Positions 44,820 to 56,606 are shown, counted from the stretch's first letter. The stretch is 64,000 nucleotides of DNA from Terana coerulea (GCA_024811115.1 JAKOGH010000647.1:29620-93619), one strand, 5' to 3'. The notes: generated from the letters alone by a model not told the origin. A program made the numbers and translations.

Positions 44820-45851
44820 ATGGCAGCTGCAACACAGACTATAACTCCGCAGAACCTCACGCCGGAGCAGCTGCGCGACCTCATCAACGGTCCCGGAGAG
44901 GAGTGGAAGTAAGTTCTACTACACCCAGGTATGGTGGCCCCGACTAAAGTAGCCTATGCTAGCTATGAGATGCGTAGGCAATGCCAGGAGATCCTTCCCG
45001 GTGTGCTACTTGGCCCCTTGCAGGCTTCCAAGTCGTTAGAAACACTCAACCAGCTTAACATATCCCACATGTGCGTCAGAGCTCGAAGCCTCGGTGCTGA
45101 CCAGCGACTCATCGTTTCGCCATTGTCCAGAGTGTGCATACGAGATGCAAAAGAGTCTTTCTCGGTCAAGCCACGCTTCCCAGAGCAATTCGTCTACTTG
45201 GTCCTGGATGTCGAAGACAGCGAGGAGCAGAATTTGATTAGGCTCTTCCCTCAGTACGCGTCACTCGGTTTGGCAGAAATGAGTTTGAGCTGAACAATAC
45301 TGCAGAGCAAACCAGTTCATTGACCAGGCTATAGCTCAAGGCGGCCGTGTGCTGGTGCACTGCAACGGTGAGTGTCTCGCTCGAGGCAGCTACGCCTGAG
45401 GGCTGAATGACGCGCAGGTGGCATCAGCCTGTCTCCCGCGTTCGTCGTCATGTACGTCATGCAGCACCTGCAGATTACATGGGAGGATGCGCTGCATATG
45501 GTGCAAAACCGAAGGTATTGCATATCCCCGAACGGTGGCTTTTTGACGCAGATCAAAGTGCGTGCGCCTGGCACCTGTGTCTGAACGCACACTCAGCTGC
45601 AGGAGTGCACGTTTTGCAGGAGTACGAGTCAATATACAAGGCTGGGCTGGCGGTGCAAAGGTTTCCGCCACAGAACGGCAATGGGAACGCACGAAGAAAA
45701 CGCGCAGATGACAGTGACGAGGAGGAGGAGGCTCGGTGCGTATCTGGGCTGCAAGCTACACCTTACTTGCCGCTGAGCACATTGTTTCAGCGTGGAGGAC
45801 CGTAAGAGACTGCTTGTCGAAGACGAAGACGAAGACGCCATGGAGATGTGA
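44820..45851 (+). CDS. STYX-like dual-specificity (pseudo)phosphatase
   Basis: Dual-specificity phosphatase fold closest to the STYX pseudophosphatase. N-terminal block: WNYEMRRQCQEILPGVLLGP and LETLNQLNISHIVCIRDAKE. Then QFVYLVLDVEDSEEQNLIRL and FIDQAIAQGGRVLVHCNGGI. The signature loop reads HCNGGISLSPAFVV: the Cys is kept but the Arg of HCx5R is Leu. Without that Arg, phosphate binding should fail, so a catalytically weak or dead, substrate-binding role is likely (inference). The C-terminal part has LHMVQNRRYCISPNGGFL and EYESIYKAGLAVQRF, then an acidic tail DDSDEEEEARVEDRKR ending in DEDEDAMEM. About six introns, several split at Gly or Gln codons. Confidence 0.85.
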
Positions 45852-46050
45852 GGTTCACATTCCCTTTCGCACTTCTTTCACTATAATTCCTGGGGTTGAT
45901 TATCCTGCTGTAATAATCTTGCTAGCTTACACACGATCTCTATACTATATATTCTCCACATCCCCGAGCCTGAACCCACAGCCTCTAATCTCTGAGCCGA
46001 CCAAGTGCGCGATGTTGTCACCTTCGGTGGCTGACCTTTGACACCGTCAA

Positions 46051-47529
46051 TCACAGGTTTTTTATCTTTGCTTTCTCTTTCTCCTGGACGACTCGCTTCG
46101 CGTGCACATCTGTAGACAAGCCGACTTCAGTCTCGAGCCAAACTATCAATCAGCACATTGCAACATACCTCGTCGCTTAACCCAAGCCTCTACAGAGATT
46201 CCAGCAAATACCACACCTGCTCCAGCCCACTGGCCAGGTGTCAGCTTGTGGTTGTACACCACAACAGAGAGCAACATCGTGAACAGTTTTCTCGTCAACG
46301 TGATCGTCCTACATGGATGCGGTACCCGGGTATCAGCACAAGTCACCATGCGGGTAGAGTATGGGAGGCACATACACGAGCGTCAACGAGCCAAAGTGCT
46401 GCAGGGTCTCGAATATAAATAGCTGGCCCAGCGCGCCCGTGACCGCAAACTGCGCGAGCGGCGACACGACGGAGGGGTGGGTCCGGATGAAGTGCAACGC
46501 GCCCTCGAGCTCGGTGTGGCTGTGCGAGGGATGGAGCACGGGGATGTAGGGCAGCGGTAGCACTGAGATGACCGCGGTGAGCAGCGTGCAGAAGAGGTTG
46601 ATCCAGAACATCATCTGCTGTCCCGATACCTTGAATCGCGCGAAGATTTCGTCCTGGGTTGAGTTGGTCGCGCCGTCGATCATGAGGTTGATGAGTAGGT
46701 AGGTGATGCCGATGAGCTGGGTATACACTGAGAGATCGCCATTACCGTTCTTATTGCCCTTCGAGGGCTTCTCCTTGCCGAAGCCCATAAACATGGTGAT
46801 GCCCAGTGTGACCATTCCGACGACAAGGTACTTGTGCGGAGCGAAACGGCGTCGGTAGAGCAAAACATTCATGATCATGACTGGCACCAGCTTGCATGAC
46901 TTGCCGAGGACCATTGCGGGGTACGTAATGTAGGAGAGAGCTGCGAAGCCGAATGGTGCAGCTGAGGTGATGAAGACCGAGCATTGCAGATAGCGCAGCA
47001 GTAAGGACTTGGTTGAGTAGCGCAAATCTACTGGCTTGGCGCCTTCTTGTTGTGAGTGCCCGTTACTTTTCGCGTGTCCATTTGCCCTTGCGGTGCCATT
47101 CGCCGGAGAGGTAAGCGATCCGTGCTCCAGACCGAGGAGCTGGTTTAGCGTTTGCCCTGATTTGCGACGGAAGCAGAGGTAGAGCAGCGCCGATATGGAG
47201 CTGAGAGCACTTTGACAGGTGCCCATGAAGAGGGGGGACTTGAATTTTTCGGTGGACCCGTCAACGATCGATTCGAATGGGACGGAGACTGGAGTATTTC
47301 TGGAGTGAGCGGTAAGCGTGAAACTGAAGAAAATCAGGTACGCACGTCTTTCCTGAGCTATTGCCCAAAGCTAAACATAGCAAATATTGAGACCGCGCGA
47401 GCCTTGGCAGCATTCAGCTACTCACGAGGAACATCGAGTAGACACCTATGACACATAGGCCCAGTCTGAAGCTGTTGTGAAAATTCTGTCAAGGATGGAA
47501 ACCGCAGTTACATACCGCAGAAACGACAT
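46051..47529 (-). CDS. HUT1: UDP-galactose transporter homologue HUT1 (SLC35B1 family)
   Basis: ER nucleotide-sugar transporter with about ten helices; in animals the homologue SLC35B1 exchanges ATP/ADP across the ER membrane. Spliced N-terminus: [20 protein letters not shown], then [18 protein letters not shown] and [16 protein letters not shown]. Core blocks: [73 protein letters not shown] and [20 protein letters not shown], then [11 protein letters not shown]. Splicing the last intron gives the C-terminus KAKIKNL, a KxKxx di-lysine ER-retrieval signal, which supports ER location. A hydrophilic loop of about 50 residues ([19 protein letters not shown]) lies after the second helix. The 3' end is 200 bp from the convergent STYX-like gene. 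Confidence 0.9.
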
Positions 47530-47783
47530 TTTCGTGGGATACAGACGAGGGTCTGAATTCAAAGGAGTGTGTACGGGGGCAAGGGCAAAAGTTGGAACGC
47601 GAAACGAGCATGAAGGTGCTCCCGAAAGCCGGACTACGTGTCAGTATAGAAACTGGGCGCTTCCCTGCCACAGCACGATCGACATGAGACGCGATCAAAT
47701 CACCACGTGCCGTGACGCGTCGGGGCACCGCACCAGTGTCGGCCGCATGGCGACGGCGCCTCCAACCACCAATTGCAACTGCC

Positions 47784-49277
47784 ATGAGCACGGCTCGAAG
47801 AAGGGGAAAGAGTGAACGAGCAAAGATTCCACAAGAAAATACCAGTATATCCAACAAGAAACAGCATGGTGGGTCTATTCATCTGCATCCCTTCAGCTGT
47901 GCTCAACGGTTCAGGCTGTCAGGCGCATTCGCGGGCGGTCCGTTGACCTTTGCTGCGGTGCTCATACCGCTCTGCATATGTGTATATGCGTACTTCACGT
48001 ACTTCTTACTCGAAAAGCCAGCCCAAACTGAAAAGAGCTGGCCTTTCACGGTGGTGGACATTCCTGACAAGGGGAAGGGGGTGATAGCAACTAGAGACAT
48101 AGCGGTAAGTGCGGCGCATCGGCAAGCGCGGTGTAGTGACTGATATCTGATTAGCAAGGGGAGCTGATTCTGCACGAGAAGCCTCTCTTCATCCTGCCAA
48201 CACAAGGTCAGAGGACTGCTCTGTGCCTTCGCGCCTGCGTCTGTTACTCACACGCCATTACATGCACAACAGTATCCGTCAGGGGGTCTCCCGGTGCTCT
48301 CGTTCTGTCTTACCTTGCCGGTCTCACGAGCACCCAGCGAGCGGCTTTCTATAATCTTTCCTTTGTGAACCTCCCGGACTCTGTAGTCTCGGGGACGGAA
48401 GCATACAATGACGAGCTCGCTCTAGCCATCTTCCAGACCAACTCAATTTCGACGGGAGACGGCGTGGGTATCTTCCCTCGCACCGCGCGACTGAACCACG
48501 GGTGTTCACGGGCGTTCAATTCCGTCTACAACTGGCGGCCCGCTGAACACGCCCTTGTGGTCCATGCTTTGAAGAATATCAGAGCGGGTGACGTGAGTTT
48601 TGGGTTCGCTTGGCAAAGAAGATTAGCTGATCATCGCCTGTCCTCTAGGAATTGTTGACGACTTACTTCGATACTAAACAGTCGCAGCACGCACGCCGGT
48701 ACGCCTAGATTCTACAATGCTGCCGTATAGAGCTCATGAGTAACCCGCTTGTCCAGCGCATATCTTCGTTCGAAGTATGGATTCACATGCCAGTGCAGCG
48801 TCTGCTCCCTTGCCAGTGAGGGAGGTCGCAGAATCGGACAGACGGCTTTCGGAAATGGTGGAGCTGTACGGCCGATTCGAAGACATGGCAAAGTGGAAGT
48901 ATCACTGGTAAGCAGGCTCTCGACATAGCGCGCAAAATATGGGCCATCGGAGAGCAAGAAGGCTACTGGAGCGAGCGCGGACAGCTTGCTGCAGACGCGG
49001 CCTACGTGGCTGCCGCACACTCCGAGTGCGTCTATCCGTGATTGACTACGCTTTGATTACACCCTGCTCACCCTCCCGACGGCGACGGTGTAGCTTGCAG
49101 GCAGCAGAAGCGTGGGCGAATGTGGCAAGAGACTGGTATGGATATGAGCTCGGACCGGACAGCGAGCAAGCGAAGAGAATGGAAGAGGTCACTGCGCACC
49201 CAGAAAGTCTTAGGTACGGGATGGCTGCGAGCAGAGCGGCTGAAAAGGTCGGTTGGCCTGATGGGTGGACGGGCTGA
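47784..49277 (+). CDS. SET-domain protein with N-terminal membrane anchor; frame break near 48808
   Basis: The N-terminus is basic (MSTARRRGKSERAK), then a hydrophobic segment FAAVLIPLCICVYAYFTYFL suggests a membrane anchor. The SET domain follows: FTVVDIPDKGKGVIATRDIA, QGELILHEKPLFILPTQ, FPRTARLNHGCSRAFNSVYN (the Asn-His-x-Cys motif), LVVHALKNIRAGDELLTTYF and post-SET Cys FTCQCSVCSL. It is likely a protein lysine methyltransferase using SAM, substrate unknown. After CSVCSL the frame must shift by one base, within CCC at 48807-48809, to reach SDRRLSEMVELYGRFEDMAK; an assembly indel is likely. The C-terminal helical part includes ALDIARKIWAIGEQEGYWSE and ANVARDWYGYELGPDSEQAK. It is divergent from HUT1 with 254 bp between starts. 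Confidence 0.78.
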
Positions 49278-49791
49278 GCCCCCGCTGAGGTCACCCCTGC
49301 GACACTTGCGTGATTGGATATTGCGGCGATGTATCTCGCACTTACACCGACTGTCTAATATGACTCGCATTGATGCGCCGAGACAGGCCGGACAAGCACT
49401 GCACCGACAGCACACTCGGCGCCGTTCTAAAATACGGCCTGACATTCCTCCCCCGGACTGCTACTCCTGAGAGCGGGTGCGGACGAGTGTTACGTCTGCT
49501 TGCGTGGCAGACTGTCGTGACCTCTCTGCAAAATTTTGTTTTACTGCTTGGAATTGAAGGGTACGACGGTACTATGAGAATGTGCGGAGGAAGACTGCGT
49601 TAGAGGGACGACAAAGCTGTGCTGACTCAGCGTCTATTGTTCGTGGAACCATTGCACCGTCCCATACTCAGGCTTAGACGCTTTGCTCGCATTTATACCT
49701 ATCCCTCCCGCTTTACCCCTTCCCCTCGTTCTTTCTTTCTCTTTCTTCCTCTTCTAGGTTTCTGGTCTTGTCCTCTCACCCGCCCGCCACC
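49278..49791. other. Promoter region of the P450 reductase gene
   Basis: Contains TTTATACC near 49692, a CT-rich leader and a possible leader intron ending TTCTAG at about 49756. No separate gene seen. Confidence 0.4.
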
Positions 49792-52161
49792 ATGGCCATC
49801 TCACCGTCCTCGGACGTCGTGGTCCTCACTATCGGCATTGTCCTAGCTGCGGTCTACCTCTTCCGCGACCAGCTCTTTGCCGCGAAGCCCAAAGCCGTCT
49901 CCGTACCATCGTCAAAAGCTGCTGCCGGCAATGGAAACCCGCGCGACTTCATCGCGAAGATGAAGGAAGGGGTATGCACATCACCGTACGCTGCATTGAC
50001 CTGTGTGGGCACTGACCATGCCACGTCGCACAGAAAAAGCGCATCGTTATCTTCTACGGGTCACAGACCGGCACTGCGGAGGAGTACGCAATCCGCCTCG
50101 CCAAGGAGGCTAAGTCGAAGTTCGGTCTCGCGTCGCTTGTCTGTGATCCTGAAGAGTACGACTTCGAGAACCTCGACCAGGTGCCGGAGGATTGCTGCGT
50201 ATTCTTCGTTATGGCTACGTACGGTGAAGGTGAGCCCACGGACAACGCCGTGCAGCTCTGCCAGAACCTCTCCGACGAGTCGTTCGAGTTCTCCAACGGC
50301 GAACACAAGCTTGACGGCCTCAAGTATGTTGTCTTCGGTCTCGGTAACAAGACCTACGAGCACTACAACCTGATCGCCCGGAACGTTGATCGCGACCTCG
50401 AGAAGATGGGCGCCATTAAGATCGGTCAGCGTGGTGAAGGTGACGACGACAAGAGCATGGAAGAGGATTACTTGGAGTGGAAGGATGGTATGTGGGAAGC
50501 GTTTGCTCTGGCAATGAACGTCGAAGAAGGCCAAGGTGGCGATTCTCCCGACTTCGCGGTCACTGAGGTCTACGATCACCCTCAGGAGAAGGTTTATCTC
50601 GGTATGTCCGTTTACAGTCCGATCTACCCGCTCAAGCTGACCAATAACCCAGGCGAGCTCTCTGCCCGCGCCCTCACGCGCACAAAGGGTATCCACGATG
50701 CCAAGAATCCCTACCCTGCACCTATCAGCGCTGCTAGGGAGCTTTTCGAGGTCTAGTGCGGACCGCAACTGCGTTCACATCGAGCTCAGTACGGAAGGTT
50801 CGGGTGTCACCTACCAGCACGGAGATCACGTCGGTGTTTGGCCGTCCAACGCTGACGTTGAGGTCGACCGTCTTCTCGCCGCCCTCGGCCTAACAGAGAA
50901 GAAGGATACCGTGATTGGCATCGAGTCGCTCGATCCCGCGTTGGCCAAGGTCCCATTCCCCGTCCCCACTACGTATGCTACCGTTCTCCGCCACTACATC
51001 GACATCAGCGCGCTCGCCGGTCGTCAAATCCTTGGTGCGCTTTCCAAGTTTGCCCCCACACCCGAAGCCGAGGCTACTATAAAGGAACTCAACTCAAACA
51101 AGGACAAGTACCAGGCTGTTGTCGCCAACGGATGCATGAAGCTCGGTGAAGTTCTTCAGTACGCGGCGGGTAACGACCTTCACGCGGTGCCCTCGACGGC
51201 CAACACCACGGCGTGGAAGATCCCTTTCGACATCATCGTCTCGTCCATCCCTCGCTTGCAGCCCCGGTTCTACTCTATCTCGTCTAGCCCGAAGCTGTAT
51301 CCCAACCACATCCACGTGACTGTCGTCGTTCTGAAGTACGAGTCCGAGCTGGCTGATCGTATTCAGCCTCGATGGGTCTATGGGGTCAGCTCCAACTTCC
51401 TGCTCAATCTCAAGTACGCCGCCAACCACGATGAAGCCCCTCTTATCAGCGACAGCGGCAAGTCAGAGCCCTCCCTTGTCTCTCAATACCCAGCCTATGC
51501 CATTGAAGGCCCCCGAGGCGCATACAGGCAAGGTACAGTGGTGAAGGCACCAATCCATGTGCGACGTTCGACCTTCCGTCTGCCGACAAATCCGAAGAGC
51601 CCTGTCATCATGATCGGCCCTGGTACAGTGAGTACCGCATCTCGTGTACTCGATGCAGTTTGGGTTGATAAAGCTCTGTAGGGTGTCGCACCATTCCGCG
51701 GATTCGTGCAGGAGCGTGTCGCCATGGCGCGCCGCACCATCGAGAAGAACGGTCCAGAAGGCCTCGCTGACTGGGGTCAGATCCGCCTCTACTTCGGTTG
51801 CCGTCGCTCAGACCAGGACTTCCTGTACAAGAACGAGTGGCCAGAGTACGCCAAGGAGCTGCACGGCAAATTCATCATGCGCTGTGCGTTCTCGCGCGAG
51901 CCGCCATACAAGCCCGACGGCGGCAAGATCTACGTGCAGGACCTCATCCTGGAGGACCGCGAGCACATCGCGGACGCGATCCTGAACGGCAAGGGCTACG
52001 TGTACGTGTGCGGTGACGCCAAGTCCATGAGCAAGTCCGTGGAGGAGGCGTTGTGCCAGATCCTCGGCGAGGCCAAGGGTGGTAGTGCGGAGGTTGAGGG
52101 TGCAGCTGAGCTCAAGCTGCTTAAGGAGCGAAACCGTTTGCTCCTCGATGTCTGGTCATAA
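49792..52161 (+). CDS. NADPH-cytochrome P450 reductase; frame break near 50745
   Basis: ER-anchored diflavin reductase that passes electrons from NADPH through FAD and FMN to P450s. The start CCACCATGG matches the Kozak consensus and gives an N-terminal anchor VVVLTIGIVLAAVYLF. FMN domain: IVIFYGSQTGTAEEYAIRLA, FVMATYGEGEPTDNAVQLC and YVVFGLGNKTYEHYN. FAD domain: YQHGDHVGVWPSNADVEVDR, LQPRFYSISSSPKLYPNHIH and YGVSSNFLLNLK. NADPH domain: [38 protein letters not shown] and YVYVCGDAKSMSKSVEEAL, ending LLLDVWS. Four introns. Near 50741-50754 the frame reaches a stop (EVstop) and must shift by one base to continue SSADRNCVHIELS. As the rest is intact in a core gene, a one-base assembly insertion is likely. 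Confidence 0.93.
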
Positions 52162-52799
52162 TCCCCCATCCAGCTTTAGTTTCGAGACTGTACGTCGTAC
52201 TCTGCTATGTACCACGCACAAGCGGCTGACTGATAGTGTGTAGTCGGCGTAAACGTGCGTATTTCACGTCTTGTCTTCGTGACAAGACCCTCTTGACTCA
52301 CCCGGGTAATGGCGGTTCGTCTCTGGGTATGGGTGATGGTTAGTAGAGCATTGTACCCATCTTAGTGATCACATGCGAATAGAATGTTCCATTCGAGCTT
52401 TGTCTGCAGCGTGTGCATGCCAGCGTACCTTGCTCAGAGTCTGTGTCTATGACTAACGCTGCTTTAGGACCAGCTGCCGCGAAGCAGCAGTACTGAAGGG
52501 TGCTGCACAAGTACCACAGCCGGTAAATCGCCCGTTTATATATACTTCAGCTCTTCACCGCCCAATACTACTCAGGAGTCACAGGCACTCATGACATACG
52601 CGCATGCCAAACACCTAAACTCGCTATGAGTGTCAATTGACTACTGTGGCTTGTACGAGGAAGTCCCAGAATAATCCATTACAATACAGCAATACGGAAT
52701 AAACATACTATGTGTCGTAAAGTTAGTCGTTATGGGTCGTGAAAAGGTCGTGAACTGTACGAGGACAATGGAGAAACATGAAACATCCACAAGCGAGAC
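52162..52799. other. Convergent intergenic region
   Basis: 3' flanks of the P450 reductase gene and of the DUF4203-like gene. No coding segment recognised. Confidence 0.45.
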
Positions 52800-54938
52800 C
52801 TATGACTTTGCTTTTGCCTTCACATCTGCCCAAAACGAGTCCCAGTCCTTGCCGGCGGGAGCTACCTCAGTTGGAACCAAAGGAAGACCCTGGAGGCCCA
52901 ACGGTATTGGTGTTGACTTGGCATACGCCTCTCGTTGAGCTGCGGTTATCCGATCCACAGCTCGGATGAGAGAGGGTGTAGCGGGGACCGGACTCATCAT
53001 CTCCGACAAATGCGGCGATGGAGTCGAAGGTTGTACCGGAACAGCGGGCTTCGAAGAGTGCTGCGAGCTGTTCAGCGGTGCTCCCTTCCAAGCAGAGCGC
53101 TCAGAGGCAGCCGAGCTGGACCGTATCGAATGTTTCCTGATAAAATCTGGTGTCCACCCGGCGTCGTCTCGAGCTGCTTTATGACCCATTGAGCTGATGT
53201 CGTCCTCGTAGTCAGAGTACTCAGGTATATCTGGCTTGTATCGAGGAGGTGCAAGAGAACTACGATCGTTCGTGGAGTTGACGAGCGTGGTTGCAGACAC
53301 AGAACTGAGAGATCTGGGAACAACGAAGGGTCTCTGCAGTTTGTTGTGATCGTCATCGTCGTCGTCGTCGCTTGACAACGATTCTTCATCGAGCGGGCGG
53401 AACTTGATAGCAGGCCGCGTGCGCCTTGCACTCTTAACGCGTGTTGTGCTCTTCTTCTTCAGAAAACCTGGGTGAGCCCTAGCGCCAGCAATAGGAATGA
53501 CGATATCGCGAGACGTCGGTATCATGGCCTGCTTCTCAAGTTGGCTTGAGTTGACCGGAGGGAGTTTCTGATCCTGACCGACGATCGTTATGTCCGATAC
53601 GATGGGTACCAGGTATGGATCCCGTCCCATGAGACGTTCCCAAAGAGAAGTGAGAGGAGCGAAGGTACCGGCGCGCAGGTGATCGTTGGGGAGGTTATCG
53701 GTGTATGTTGCAAGGTAACGGTCCCATTTCTGCGAAAACGTGCATCAAGTCGAAGTACAAATATTTAGCAACATTACGACCCACCTCATCTGGATTCTCG
53801 CCAAATTTCATGTGTAAAAGCGAGTCAACCGCGAATCCTGCGCATAGCAAGAGACAGTATGCCGCGCTAAGACCCTTCTCCTTGCTTGTCCCCCACTCGA
53901 TACCATCTTGCACCCACAAGCGCTCCCAGACGTTGGCCCACGCTGGGTTGCGAGCCAAAATAGCGATGCATAGGGTAAGCCCGAATGATCCCAATGACGA
54001 GACGGCCAAACGAGCCATGCATTGCGTCAGACGAGGGAATGGCAGGAGGCAAAGAACTGTGCCGAGGGGTGTGAAAACGGCGACAAGAACAATTCTCGAT
54101 ATGAGCGAAGGGTGGACGATGACAGACAATGCCAGAGCAAGGCATGCGCTGGAGGGTACGTTAGATAGCGCTTCAGGCGCAAGGGAACGGAACTTACTAT
54201 CCGGATACTGCGCTGAAGACCATTGCGGCGTATTTCCACCTACCTCCAAAGGGCATACAGCATGCAACGGCCAGTACCCATATCGCCGAAAAGGCCTTTG
54301 GTCCAAGCGGGGAGGATGAGGTCGTGCTGGGGATAAGAAGGGAAAGGCACGTAACAAAATGAACTGCAGAACGTCAACTATGATATGGATGTTGTAAGGA
54401 GAAATCACGCACCTCCGAAGCCGTAACCAGAGCACAGACCTCCAATGCCACCTTGGAGAAAATGAGACCACTGGAGCGAAGATAAACAGGTCCGTCTTGT
54501 TTTCAACTCAGTTTGAATGGTAGGAGCGATAGTGGGGAATGTACGGGTTCGATCAAAGGTAAGAAACGCGCCAGCAAAGGTCAAAAGCACAGAAATAAAC
54601 AAGAGTGGAAGACTGTAGGCCAAAGTAAATGAAGCGGTGGGAAGTAGGGATGAGAGGAGGTCGTGAGATTCGTTAGTGGTCATTATGGCCAACATTGACG
54701 GGCCGTAGAAGGAGTGTGAGGGAGATGGAGTGAAACAGGTGTGCAGTCTCCCACACAGCAAATTGAGGGACACTTGCACGCTTTCCCGAGGCCCAGAGGT
54801 GCACAGAGCGTTCTCGAGATTGAGCAGTAGCGAAGGAACGAGGGAAGCGAAGGCGCCCAAGACGACATTGGGCGGAGCCACGTGGGAATGCTGCCCTTTG
54901 GCCAGAGGACGGGTCGCGGATTCCGGAAGAGGTGCCAT
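52800..54938 (-). CDS. Multi-pass membrane protein, DUF4203/TMEM198-like, with long acidic tail
   Basis: The N-terminal half is membrane-embedded: LAYSLPLLFISVLLTFAGAF, HFLQGGIGGLCSGYGFGG, IWVLAVACCMPFGGRW, ACLALALSVIVHPSLISRIV and SFGLTLCIAILARNP, with Gly-rich helices as in the DUF4203/TMEM198 fold. A cytoplasmic tail follows with a conserved-looking KWDRYLATYTDNLPNDHLRA, a polyacidic DEESLSSDDDDDDDH segment and a PPRYKPDIPEYSDYEDD stretch, ending GKDWDSFWADVKAKAKS. Two to three introns. The ATG at 54938 overlaps the start codon of the opposite gene; starts at 54695 (MLAIMTTNESHDLL) or 54683 are more natural and leave room for a promoter. Function unknown; the family assignment rests on the helix pattern. 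Confidence 0.6.
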
Positions 54939-56266
54939 GCTGAAGTCGACTCTCCCCCGACCATTGTTCTCGCGACCATCCCGCTCAATTCTCCGGACGC
55001 GCCATGCCCAAACTACACTACGCCTGCTAGCACGTCACTCAACATCCTCCTCACCCGAGAACACGTCCAAGGACGCGACAGGCTCTGTACAATCAGACGC
55101 ACCTCCGTTTCAGGACTGGAATCGCACATTCCGGCAACAAGCCACTACATCGCGGTCGTCGTCGAGCTCCGGCACTGAAAGTACCCTTACTTCCCCTCCA
55201 CCTCCTGATCACACTGCACCCCACGATCAATCTTCGTCACCAAATGCAGGCCACGGGACATTGCAGGAGCACGCACCGCGCTTGGCCAATGTCATTGACG
55301 TGGGGAAGTCAAGAACAGGCTTCGTTCATGGTCGCAGAATGCTGCTGTAGCGGTGCGCCACCAAGCAGACCGCTACACTGCGACCGCTGTAACGAGTTTC
55401 GCTCAACTCGGCCGGGAGCTGAACAAGGTTACCGGGTATGAAGAAATCGAGTCTCTAAAGAAGCAGGTCGCAGAACAGGGTGCGTATGAATGTCATCTGT
55501 AATTGCATGCAAACTGACTTCAGGTTCAGAGACACGCATCAAGACCTCGAGAGAGGCGGCCCGAGAAGCAAAGTCTGCTTACGAGAGTGCGGTACTCCAG
55601 CGTGCCAAATCTCAGCGGGAAGTCAACGATCTCCTGCAGAGAAAATCTTCGTGGACAGACGATGATGTTAGCCGTTTCACGGGGCTTGTCCGTCAGGATC
55701 ATTTGTACGAACAGGCAGAGTCTCGCGCCAAGGCTAAGGCTGTGGAGACGGAGGAAGAGGTCGAGCGGGAGTTCACGGAGCTCATGCGAGTTATTCTCAG
55801 CCGCTACCACGAGGAGCAAGTCTGGTCAGACAAAATCCGCAGTGCATCGACATACGGGTCCTTGACTGTCTTAGGCCTCAACATGGTCGTTTTCATACTG
55901 GCGATCATCGTCGTCGAACCTTGGAAGCGTAAAAGGTTGGCCCAGACGTTCGAGAGGAAAGTCGAGGAGATGTCCGCTGAAACAATGAGCGCATTCGACA
56001 ACAGACAAGCAGGATTGACCAAACAACTTCAAGAGCAAGACAAGACATTGTCGCAGCTCATCGAAGTGGTCTCCTACTCGTTGCAGCCCGCCGCCCTGAC
56101 GCCTAACATGGCTCCCGGAAATGTCGCAGCCGATGTCGAGACGGAGGGAGAATCCAGGGTTACAAAACTTCCTGTGTTCACTCGAGAGCATGTTTTGGCC
56201 GTCGCTGCCAGTGCTTCAGTGGGTGGTGTTGTTGGATGGCTCGTCGGCAGTTGGTTTGGCTCGTAA
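54937..56266 (+). CDS. MDM33: Mitochondrial inner-membrane protein SHE9/MDM33
   Basis: Inner-membrane protein needed for normal mitochondrial shape. The N-terminus MLKSTLPRPLFSRPSRSILR is basic and Ser/Arg-rich, fitting a mitochondrial presequence. The family core follows: YTATAVTSFAQLGRELNKVT, GYEEIESLKKQVAEQGSETR, REAKSAYESAVLQRAKSQRE, VNDLLQRKSSWTDDDVSRFT and HLYEQAESRAKAKAVETEEE (long coiled coil), then YHEEQVWSDKIRSASTYGSL with the first membrane helix LGLNMVVFILAIIVVEPWKR. The second helix is at the end: VLAVAASASVGGVVGWLVGS. Introns are near 55294-55338 and 55477-55525. Length (about 400 aa) is typical. Confidence 0.88.
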
Positions 56267-56606
56267 TGTGCGACCAGCGGTATTGCCTCCGTGGAATAAT
56301 ATATGCATTAGAAATAGTGTGGCCTATGTTCGTTGAATAATAAATCATACATTCACAATGGTACCTCCTTGGCCGCTGCTTGCCCTTGGTTTGGCATCTC
56401 AAACATGTCATTGTCGATAATCTCCAGTGTGCTCCAGCATCCAGTGCAGATCCTTCTACGAAGACTATTGCATCGATTAGAGCACCCGAGCATCCTCTTC
56501 GCTCGGTCCGCTGACTCTGAGTTATGAATAGTGGCCATGACAAAAGTACAAGCACTTTCAGCACATGTCTTGTTTCGTCGTGGGAAAACTGTGTACTGTG
56601 AAGTCG
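56267..56606. other. Convergent intergenic region
   Basis: 3' flanks of MDM33 and the methyltransferase-like gene. A polyadenylation-like AATAAT run is at about 56336-56343. A short last exon of the minus-strand gene could extend in here. Confidence 0.35.

Noticed and set aside
50061..50768. 235-codon minus-strand ORF
   Set aside because: Antisense to the FMN domain of the P450 reductase; repetitive Val/Leu/Glu composition typical of a mirror frame.
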